From an uncultured Alphaproteobacteria bacterium (lineage in GTDB: Bacteria > Pseudomonadota > Alphaproteobacteria > HIMB59 > GCA-002718135): a DNA stretch of 34,940 nucleotides. The position numbers were made by a program, and so were the translations under genes. Of the stretch, positions 24,640-31,655 are shown in pieces; positions within the stretch are counted from its first letter, which is position 1, and every line of letters begins with the position of its first letter. Below the pieces are notes generated by a model. That model was not told the origin of the DNA. It ran no database searches and saw only the letters and a list, made by a program, of their open reading frames with translations. The stretch covers positions 1 through 34,940 of the forward strand of contig CABYBP010000010.1 of the NCBI GenBank assembly GCA_902517315.1, read 5' to 3'.

Positions 24640-25670
24640 CTAATTGTGCACCTTGATGATTGGTTAACTTCTATTTTTCCAATTTCAAAAATATCTAAAT
24701 TTTCATCTTTTATTAATTGCTCAAATTCTTTGTAATTATTTTTTGAAATAGTCATAATCAAGCCTAATCCACAATTAAATGTCTTCAACATTTCTTCATT
24801 TGAAATATTAGCTAAACTTTTAAACCATTGGAAAATTTCTTCATTACAAATAAATTTTTTATCAATCCTTGCTGATAAATTTTCAGAAAGCATTCTTGGT
24901 GCATTTCCAATAATACCCCCACCCGTAATGTGCGATACACCATTGATAAGATTTTTTGTTAAAATTTTTTTTAAAAAAGGAAAATATAATTTTGTCGGAG
25001 CCATTAATGCTGCTGCATTTGTTTTATAAGATGATTTAAACTCTGTTTTTTTATGTAGATCTATATTTTTATCTTTTAAAACTTTTCTAATGAGAGAATA
25101 TCCATTTGAATGAAAACCTGACGATCTTATCCCATATAGAAGGTCATCTTCTTTCATGACATCTCTTTTAGGTAAAATTTTTTTTCTCTCTACTGCTCCA
25201 ACACAAAAACCAGCAAAATCAAAATCATCTTTTTTATAGAGCCCAGGCATCTCTGCTGTTTCACCTCCAATAACAGAACAATTATTTATCTTGCAAGCTT
25301 CAGTGATGCTTTTCATAATTTTTAAAAAAGAATTTTTTTCAATCTTGGAAGAAGCGTAGTAATCTAAAAAAAATAATGGCTCTGCACCATGGCAAAGAAT
25401 ATCATTAAGGCACATACCGACAAGATCATGACCCAAGCCATCTAAAATATCAGTTTCAATTCCTAGTAATATTTTTGTCCCTATGCCATCTGTTCCAGAC
25501 ACCAACAGAGGGTCTTCATATCCACATTTTTTAAGGTCAAAAACACCACCAAATCCGCCAATTTTATCAAAATTTCCGTTTCTGTTTGTTGATTTGCTTA
25601 GTTCAGAAATGTCCTCGACAAGGGCATCTGTATTTTCTATATCAACCCCTGCTTCTTTATATGTTGTCAT
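24636..25670 (-). CDS. purM: AIR synthetase (phosphoribosylformylglycinamidine cyclo-ligase)
   Basis: 344 aa, normal length; closes FGAM to AIR with ATP (step 5). The family features are TYKEAGVDIEN at the start, the glycine-rich KIGGFGGVFDL, LVSGTDGIGTK, GMCLNDILCHGAEPLFFLDY, GGETAEMPG, and SGFHSNGYSL. It is the first gene of the purM-N-F-D-C operon and diverges from purL across a 73-nt region with a marked inverted repeat, so the two arms are probably regulated together. Confidence 0.97.
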   Translation of the reverse strand: MTTYKEAGVDIENTDALVEDISELSKSTNRNGNFDKIGGFGGVFDLKKCGYEDPLLVSGTDGIGTKILLGIETDILDGLGHDLVGMCLNDILCHGAEPLFFLDYYASSKIEKNSFLKIMKSITEACKINNCSVIGGETAEMPGLYKKDDFDFAGFCVGAVERKKILPKRDVMKEDDLLYGIRSSGFHSNGYSLIRKVLKDKNIDLHKKTEFKSSYKTNAAALMAPTKLYFPFLKKILTKNLINGVSHITGGGIIGNAPRMLSENLSARIDKKFICNEEIFQWFKSLANISNEEMLKTFNCGLGLIMTISKNNYKEFEQLIKDENLDIFEIGKIEVNQSSRCTIS

Positions 25671-25685
25671 ATTTAATTAGTTTTA

Positions 25686-25736
25686 AACGAATCGTTAACG
25701 AGTAAACTATTAATATAGTAAATTAAGTTGATTCGT
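25686..25736. promoter_or_regulatory. Operator-like inverted repeats between purM and purL
   Basis: ACGAATC (25687-25693) and its exact inverted copy GATTCGT (25730-25736) flank the centre of the 73-nt divergent region. The left arm is also a local palindrome, AACGA-A-TCGTT (25686-25696), which runs into CGTTAACG (25693-25700). A third symmetric element, ACTAT-TAAT-ATAGT, lies at 25706-25719. Both outer arms contain a GANTC site (GAATC, GATTC). Such symmetry fits a repressor site serving both purine operons; it does not match the E. coli PurR or B. subtilis PurBox consensus as I know them. Confidence 0.45.
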
Positions 25737-25743
25737 ACTCATA

Positions 25744-28674
25744 ATGACAAATACAATTCAAATTCTCTCTATTGAGAAGACGGGAAAAGAAAGTTCACTA
25801 CAAAAAGAATACATCAATAAATCTATCAAAATTATAGATGGATATTTCTTTTCTAAAAACCTTGATAATCAAAAGTTTATTAAAATAAGTAAACTTATTT
25901 CTAATGACGTTTCTCAAACAATATTAACTAAAAAAAATGTAAATAAGGTTTTATCTAGTTATAGTAATTTTAATTGGGTTGTAGAAATAAAATTTTTACC
26001 AGGTGTAACTGATAATATAGCTACAACTGTAAAAGAAATAATCAAAGATAATCTAAAAAGTAGTTTTAAAAACTTTGAACTTGGTTCAACAAAAATTATT
26101 TTAATAAAAGGAAGAAAAGAAGATATTACCAAAATATCCAAAAATGAAGCAAATCCCTTAATTCAAACAATTAAGATTTATCCATTTAAAAAATATTTAG
26201 ATAATTTTAAAAAAAATCAGTTCATAATAGAAAAGGTAAAATTACCGAAAAAGAAATATAGTAAAAAAGAAATTAATTTAGATATTTCTGATTATCATCT
26301 CAGTCTCATTGGTAAACTTGGTATTGAAGAAAAAGATAAATCGAGGAGGGGAACACTTGGCCTAGATCTAGAGTCTTTAAAAGCTATAAGAAATTATTTT
26401 TCAACTATAAAACGTAAACCAACAGATGTAGAAATTGAAACATTAGCACAGACATGGTCAGAGCACTGTAAACACAAAATATTTTCAGCTAAGATTGATA
26501 ATATTCAAGAAGGTATATTTAAAAAATATATTAAAGGGGCTACTGAAAAAATTATTCAATTAAGAAAAGATAATTTTTGTGTTTCTCTTTTTACGGATAA
26601 TGCCGGTGGAATAGAATTTAATAAAGATTGGATTATTTGTCATAAGGTTGAGACACATAATACTCCTTCAGCTTTAGATCCATTTGGTGGGGCAATCACT
26701 GGAATTGTTGGTGTTAATAGGGATTGTCTGGGATTTGGAAAAGGAGCAAAACCTATAGCTAATACGTATGCATATTATTTAGCAGACCCAAATAAAAAAT
26801 ATGAATTGTACCGTCAAAAAAATAATAAGGATCCAATGCTTCCAGCAAATTTCATTGCTAAGGGGATTATCAGTGGTGTTAGAGTTGGGGGGAATTGTTC
26901 AGGTATTCCTACCCCTCAAGGTAATGTGTATTTTGATGACAGGTTTGCAGGAAAGCCTCTTGTATTTTGTGGAACAGTTGGGATTATGCCAAAGAAAATA
27001 AAAGGGAAATTATCGCATAAAAAGAAAGCTAATCCAGGAGATATCATACTAATGGCTGGAGGCAAAGTTGGAAAAGATGGTATTCACGGTGCAACATTTT
27101 CATCAGAGGAATTAGATCCTAATAGTCCAGTTTCTGCAGTACAAATTGGTGATCCAATAACACAAAAGAAAATGTCTGATGTTATCATTAGAGAATTGCG
27201 TGATGAAAATCTTTACTCAAGTATTACAGATAATGGAGCTGGAGGATTATCATCATCAATAGGAGAAATGGCAAAAGAGAGTGGTGGTTTTTTAGTTAAT
27301 CTTGAAAAGGTTCCCCTTAAATATAATGGATTATATCCTTGGGAGATTTGGATTTCTGAATCACAAGAAAGGATGACACTGGCAGTCCCTCCTGCAAATG
27401 TAAACAAAGTTATAAAGAGATTTAAAGCAAGAGGTGTGGAAGCAACAATAATTGGTAAATTTATTAAAAAAGAAAAAGGCATAGTAAAATATAATAAAAA
27501 TGAAATTCTCAATTTAGATATGGAATTTCTTCATGAAGGTTATCCTAAATTAAATTTAAAAACATCTTTTCCAAAGATTCAAAAAGTAAACAAAAAAATA
27601 ATTAAGCAAAGTTCATTGATAGATAAGTTACATAAACTTCTCTCTAGTCCAAATATTGTAACAAAAGAATTTATAGCAACACAATATGATCACGAAGTAC
27701 AAGCAACTTCTATTATAAAACCAATACAAGGTGAAGGTAGAATTTTTGGAAATGCTACAGCTATCAAACCTCTTTTTGAAGATGAAAAATCAATCGCTCT
27801 TTCTCAAGCTGCTTATCCTCAGTATGCTGAAACGAATCCTTATGATATGGCTGGATGCTCTATTGATACAGCGTATAAAAATTTAATTGTAAGTGGTGCC
27901 AACTCAAAAAAAATTGCAATTCTTGATAACTTTTGTTGGTGCAGCTCAGATGAACCTGATCGGTTGTATCAATTGAAAGAAGCAGCAAAAGCTTGTTATT
28001 ATTATGCTGTTGCGTACCAAACACCTTTTATTTCAGGAAAAGATAGTATGTTTAATGATTTTAAAGGTTTCGATAAAACTGGGAAATCAGTAAAAATTTC
28101 AATACCTCCGACATTGCTTATTTCCTCTATTGGAGTGGTAGATAAAATTTCACACTTAACAAAAATAACACCAGATGATGGTGATATACTTTTAGTTTTA
28201 GGAAATACACTCAATGAATTAGAAGATAGTGTTTATTCTAAAATTATAGGTCATGAAAAATCAAAAAATCCAGTTGTAAATAGCAAGGATGCACTTCGAA
28301 CATATAAAAATTTTGAAAAAGCTAATAAACTCGGAATTATAAATTCTGCAATTGGAATAGATTTAGGTGGACTTGGAATTGCAATTACGAAGATAGCAGT
28401 TGCTTCAAAGAAAGGTTTAACTATTGATTTAAAACTAAAAAATAAAATCTCAGTTGATCAATTTTTATTTTCTGAAACACAAAGTAGAATTCTTGTTTCT
28501 CTGAAAAAAAATAAGTTAGCCAATTTTAAAAAAATATTTAAAACTTCTAGCTATACAATTATTGGCAAATGCACGGGCTCAGATGTAATTGACTTTAAAG
28601 ATAACAAAAAAATTATGAGAGGTAAAATTTCTGATTTTGCAAAGTCATACAAACAAAAAATTAAAGGGTTATGA
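25744..28674 (+). CDS. purL: FGAM synthase with fused PurS-like N-terminus (PurL)
   Basis: 976 aa, between the small PurL (about 740 aa, needs separate PurS and PurQ) and the single-chain form (about 1300 aa). Residues 1-150 hold a PurS-like region: VVEIKFLPGVTDN, then IILIKGRKEDI and NPLIQTIKIYP, as in PurS. A linker follows with the family motif TWSEHCKHK (from about 237). Next come two AIR-synthetase-like halves: KVETHNTPSALDPFGGA, GGKVGKDGIHGATFSSEE, ITDNGAGGLSSSIGEMA, and later GCSIDTAYKNLIVSG and ISGKDSMFNDF. The chain ends before any glutaminase domain; that activity is the separate purQ, whose ATG overlaps the stop by 4 nt. No Shine-Dalgarno is evident at the ATG. Confidence 0.94.
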   Translation: MTNTIQILSIEKTGKESSLQKEYINKSIKIIDGYFFSKNLDNQKFIKISKLISNDVSQTILTKKNVNKVLSSYSNFNWVVEIKFLPGVTDNIATTVKEIIKDNLKSSFKNFELGSTKIILIKGRKEDITKISKNEANPLIQTIKIYPFKKYLDNFKKNQFIIEKVKLPKKKYSKKEINLDISDYHLSLIGKLGIEEKDKSRRGTLGLDLESLKAIRNYFSTIKRKPTDVEIETLAQTWSEHCKHKIFSAKIDNIQEGIFKKYIKGATEKIIQLRKDNFCVSLFTDNAGGIEFNKDWIICHKVETHNTPSALDPFGGAITGIVGVNRDCLGFGKGAKPIANTYAYYLADPNKKYELYRQKNNKDPMLPANFIAKGIISGVRVGGNCSGIPTPQGNVYFDDRFAGKPLVFCGTVGIMPKKIKGKLSHKKKANPGDIILMAGGKVGKDGIHGATFSSEELDPNSPVSAVQIGDPITQKKMSDVIIRELRDENLYSSITDNGAGGLSSSIGEMAKESGGFLVNLEKVPLKYNGLYPWEIWISESQERMTLAVPPANVNKVIKRFKARGVEATIIGKFIKKEKGIVKYNKNEILNLDMEFLHEGYPKLNLKTSFPKIQKVNKKIIKQSSLIDKLHKLLSSPNIVTKEFIATQYDHEVQATSIIKPIQGEGRIFGNATAIKPLFEDEKSIALSQAAYPQYAETNPYDMAGCSIDTAYKNLIVSGANSKKIAILDNFCWCSSDEPDRLYQLKEAAKACYYYAVAYQTPFISGKDSMFNDFKGFDKTGKSVKISIPPTLLISSIGVVDKISHLTKITPDDGDILLVLGNTLNELEDSVYSKIIGHEKSKNPVVNSKDALRTYKNFEKANKLGIINSAIGIDLGGLGIAITKIAVASKKGLTIDLKLKNKISVDQFLFSETQSRILVSLKKNKLANFKKIFKTSSYTIIGKCTGSDVIDFKDNKKIMRGKISDFAKSYKQKIKGL

Positions 28675-29435
28675 ACGTATTAGTCTTATCAGGTTATGGT
28701 ATTAATTGTGAAAATGAAACGCTGCATTCATTCGAAGTAGTAGGTTTCAAAGGAAAAATTGTTCATATTAATGATCTGATTCAAAATCCTAAACAACTTA
28801 ATAATTACCAAGTATTCGCTATACCTGGTGGTTTTTCGTATGGCGATGATACGGGTTCTGGAAATGCAATGGCGAAAAAAATTATGACCAATTTATATGA
28901 TCAATTAATAGATTTTTCATTAAAAGATAAATTAATAATAGGCATTTGTAATGGATGCCAAATATTAATTAATCTTGGATTAGTTCCAAACCTAAATAAA
29001 AAAGATCCAGAAGTAGCAGTGATTGAAAATAAATCTGGAAGCTATGAGTGTAGATGGGTAAATGTAAAAGTGGGTAATAATAAATCACCATGGCTAAAAA
29101 ATATTAACATCTTGAAATTACCTGTCGCCCATCAAGAGGGGCAATTCATGATACCAGTGAATGTACTTAAGAGTATCAAAGCTAAAAAGCTTATTGGCTT
29201 ACAATATATTGATGACGACAAAAAATTAGCAAAAGGTAAGTTTCCCTTTAATCCTAATGGGTCTAAGGATGATATAGCTGCTTTAACAAATCAAAATGGT
29301 AAGGTTCTTGCAATGATGCCTCATCCAGAAAGAGCCTTATATAATTATCATATACCTGATTGGCAAAATAATACCTCGAAAAAATTTGGAGATGGACATA
29401 AAATTTTTATGAATGCAAAAAATTTTTTTTTATAA
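28671..29435 (+). CDS. purQ: FGAM synthase glutaminase subunit PurQ
   Basis: 254 aa class I glutamine amidotransferase that feeds ammonia to PurL (step 4). It shows VLVLSGYGINCENE at the start, IPGGFSYGDDTGSGNA, the nucleophile Cys93 in GICNGCQ, and the His-Glu of MMPHPER. It is about 30 aa longer than typical alphaproteobacterial PurQ (about 220-227), with extra sequence near residues 195-205 and at the C-terminus (YNYHIPDWQNN), as in PurQ proteins that pair with PurS-PurL fusions in other phyla (from memory). It overlaps purL by ATGA and converges with mutY with 1 nt between stops. Confidence 0.95.
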   Translation: MNVLVLSGYGINCENETLHSFEVVGFKGKIVHINDLIQNPKQLNNYQVFAIPGGFSYGDDTGSGNAMAKKIMTNLYDQLIDFSLKDKLIIGICNGCQILINLGLVPNLNKKDPEVAVIENKSGSYECRWVNVKVGNNKSPWLKNINILKLPVAHQEGQFMIPVNVLKSIKAKKLIGLQYIDDDKKLAKGKFPFNPNGSKDDIAALTNQNGKVLAMMPHPERALYNYHIPDWQNNTSKKFGDGHKIFMNAKNFFL

Positions 29436-29436
29436 A

Positions 29437-30486
29437 TTATAATGCCATTTCTACTATTTTTTTCATAACAGTTGGCATTCTGGAATTAGTATATGAAGAT
29501 TTCTTAATCCAATTACTTTTTGATAGTTTTTCTTTTTTAATATTTCCATAAAAAATCTCTGTTTCTAAATCAAAATGACTAAATGAATATTCAATTGAAC
29601 CTCTAGATTTTAATTTTGTTTTTATTTTTTTTATGTCTTGATCAGTGGTTAATAATTTTTTGTTTTTAACCCAGACATCATTAGGCACTTCAAGCATGGA
29701 TGCTAACATTCCTTTATTTGGTCTACTTCTTACAAGGATTTCGTTCTTTTCATTCACAATTACATAAGCTCTCGTGTACTTTATCGGCTTAATAGTTTTC
29801 CTCTTTAATTTTATTGGAATTTTTAGCTGTAAATTTTTTTTGTATGATTGGCAAAATTTATTAATTCCACAAATATTACATTTAGGATTTCTTGGAAGAC
29901 AGATCTCTGATCCGTAATCCATAAAAGACTGAATTAGATTTGAAGAGTATTTATCTGATATGAATTTATTTCCTAAATCTTTGAGTTTAATTTTTACTTT
30001 ATTAATTGGCTTATCGATAGCATGTAACCTTACCAAAATTCTCTCAATATTAGCATCAAGTGGCATTACTGATTGATTAAATCCTATTCCAAGAATTGCT
30101 TTTGCAGTGTAATCTCCAATACCAGGAAGTTGGATGAGTTTATCATAAGCTTGTGGTATTTTATTTTTAAAATTTTTGTTAATTATTTTTGCAGACTTTA
30201 GTAAATTTCTAGCTCTAGAATAATAACCAAGGCCTGACCAGAACTTTAAAATATTTAGTTCTGACGTTTGTGCTAATTTATTTACTGAAGGCCACTTTAC
30301 AATAAAATCATTAAATTTATTTTTTACGGTATTTACTGTTGTTTGTTGAAGCATATACTCACTTACAAACACAAAGTATGGATAAGGTAAATTAAAATTA
30401 TTTTTCTTCCGCCACGGTAAATTTCTAGCATTCAAGGAATACCATTGAAGTAAAAACTTTATTACTTGTGTTTCTTGTTTAAACAT
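29437..30486 (-). CDS. mutY: A/G-specific adenine glycosylase MutY
   Basis: 349 aa. Removes adenine mispaired with 8-oxoguanine. In order: LPWRKK, the catalytic Glu in EYMLQQTTV (about 43-51), the helix-hairpin-helix LPGIGDYTAKAILG, the catalytic Asp in MPLDANIERIL, the iron-sulfur signature C-x6-C-x2-C-x5-C (CLPRNPKCNICGINKFC), and a C-terminal NUDIX-like domain (AYVIVNEKNEILVRSRPNKG). All four cluster cysteines are kept, unlike in the uracil glycosylase at 10789. The start ATG at 30486 faces the DUF721 gene across 33 nt, an arrangement typical of alphaproteobacteria. Confidence 0.96.
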   Translation of the reverse strand: MFKQETQVIKFLLQWYSLNARNLPWRKKNNFNLPYPYFVFVSEYMLQQTTVNTVKNKFNDFIVKWPSVNKLAQTSELNILKFWSGLGYYSRARNLLKSAKIINKNFKNKIPQAYDKLIQLPGIGDYTAKAILGIGFNQSVMPLDANIERILVRLHAIDKPINKVKIKLKDLGNKFISDKYSSNLIQSFMDYGSEICLPRNPKCNICGINKFCQSYKKNLQLKIPIKLKRKTIKPIKYTRAYVIVNEKNEILVRSRPNKGMLASMLEVPNDVWVKNKKLLTTDQDIKKIKTKLKSRGSIEYSFSHFDLETEIFYGNIKKEKLSKSNWIKKSSYTNSRMPTVMKKIVEMAL

Positions 30487-30519
30487 ATTGCTTTCATTTT
30501 TAGGTACTATAAATTATTT

Positions 30520-31041
30520 ATGCATATGGACAAAAAAAATATAAAGCAAAAAAGAACATTTGTTCCACAATCTATTGGCGATACTCTGAGGAAAGTTAAT
30601 AGAAAATTTTCCTCTAAATATAATAGAACAGAATTTATAATTAACTCCAAATGGCCTGAAATTGCTGGTAATTATTTTAAAGAATATTCAGAGCCGTTAA
30701 ATGTTTCAAGGGTGCGTAATTTTGAAAATGATTTAGGTGAGACAGTATATAAAAATTATCTAAATGTGAGTGTCACGCCTGCCGCAGCCATTGAATTTCA
30801 ACACTTTAAGGACACAATAATTGAAAAAATTAATACTTATTTTGGCTATAAGGCAATAATAGACTTGAGAATTCATCAAAATTACATACCTAAACATATT
30901 CATATGAAGCAAATTCAGAAAAAACAAATCAATAAAGATGACAAAGAATTTGTTGAGCAAAATGTGAAGGGACTTCAAAATTCTGATTTAAAAAAATCAC
31001 TATTAAATTTAGGTAATAAAATTTCAACTGAGGACAAATAA
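30520..31041 (+). CDS. DUF721 / DciA-like protein
   Basis: I choose the ATG at 30520 (173 aa); an ATG at 30526 is equally possible. A longer frame from a TTG at 30466 would overlap mutY and adds an unlikely aromatic leader. The region SIGDTLRKVNRKFSSKYN near the start, then INSKWPEIAGNYFKEYSEPLN, and a beta-rich LNVSVTPAAAIEFQHFKDTIIEKIN with LRIHQN match the DUF721 family, which includes DciA, the replicative helicase loader partner of bacteria without DnaC. The tail is Lys/Gln rich and probably disordered. Its position between mutY and a dsbA-like gene upstream of smc is conserved in alphaproteobacteria. Its stop shares a base with the next ATG (TAATG). Confidence 0.8.
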   Translation: MHMDKKNIKQKRTFVPQSIGDTLRKVNRKFSSKYNRTEFIINSKWPEIAGNYFKEYSEPLNVSRVRNFENDLGETVYKNYLNVSVTPAAAIEFQHFKDTIIEKINTYFGYKAIIDLRIHQNYIPKHIHMKQIQKKQINKDDKEFVEQNVKGLQNSDLKKSLLNLGNKISTEDK

Positions 31042-31652
31042 TGAAAACCAAAATTTTATTTATTTCTATTATATTATCACTAACTTTTATTAATGCAAAA
31101 GCAGCTGATAACTCAATACTGGATGTTAACGATAATGATTTTTATATTGGGGAAGAAAATGCACCAATAACAATTATAGAATATGCTTCTATGTCCTGTA
31201 GTCACTGTGCAGATTTCCACAATGATACTTTGGCAGAGTTAAAAAAAGAGTTTATTGATACTGGTAAAGTTAAATTTATTTTTCGTGATTTTCCTTTCAA
31301 TTATCCTGCTCTTGCTGGAAGTATGATTTTAAGATGTGTCCCAGAAGACGTAAGATACGATTATATGAATGGTCTTTATAAGCTTCAAAATAGTTGGGTT
31401 AATAGAGATCATTCCAAAACAAGATCTGAATTATACAAAATTATGCAAAGTGGCGGTATGCAACAAGACGATTTTGATGCATGTTTGAGTAATGTGGATT
31501 TAGAGAATCAATTACTTGAGGGTGTGATGGAAGCACAAAGAGAATATAAAATAGGATCCACGCCTTCATTCATCGTTAATGGAGTGCTATATTCGGGGAA
31601 TAAAAACATAAAAGAGTTTAGACAAATCATCGATAAAATATTATCACAATAG
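31041..31652 (+). CDS. Periplasmic DsbA-family thiol:disulfide oxidoreductase
   Basis: 203 aa with a signal peptide (MKTKILFISIILSLTFINAKA, cut near 21). The thioredoxin fold has the active site CSHC (Cys53, Cys56; SMSCSHCADFH) and the cis-proline loop IGSTPSFIVNG near 171-181. Between them is a DsbA-like helical insertion. The usual role of this alphaproteobacterial paralogue is thiol-disulfide exchange in the periplasm. Two further cysteines (in LRCVPED and DACLSNV) could form a structural disulfide. It is translationally coupled with the DUF721 gene upstream and is followed by smc after 3 nt. Confidence 0.9.
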   Translation: MKTKILFISIILSLTFINAKAADNSILDVNDNDFYIGEENAPITIIEYASMSCSHCADFHNDTLAELKKEFIDTGKVKFIFRDFPFNYPALAGSMILRCVPEDVRYDYMNGLYKLQNSWVNRDHSKTRSELYKIMQSGGMQQDDFDACLSNVDLENQLLEGVMEAQREYKIGSTPSFIVNGVLYSGNKNIKEFRQIIDKILSQ

Positions 31653-31655
31653 TTG

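Noticed and set aside
26801..27001. 66-aa plus-strand frame inside purL
   Set aside because: Out-of-frame overlap within a conserved part of purL; not a frameshifted piece, because purL is continuous.
30466..30519. N-terminal extension of the DUF721 gene from a TTG
   Set aside because: It would overlap mutY in the opposite direction and encodes an aromatic leader foreign to the family; the ATG at 30520 or 30526 is more natural.
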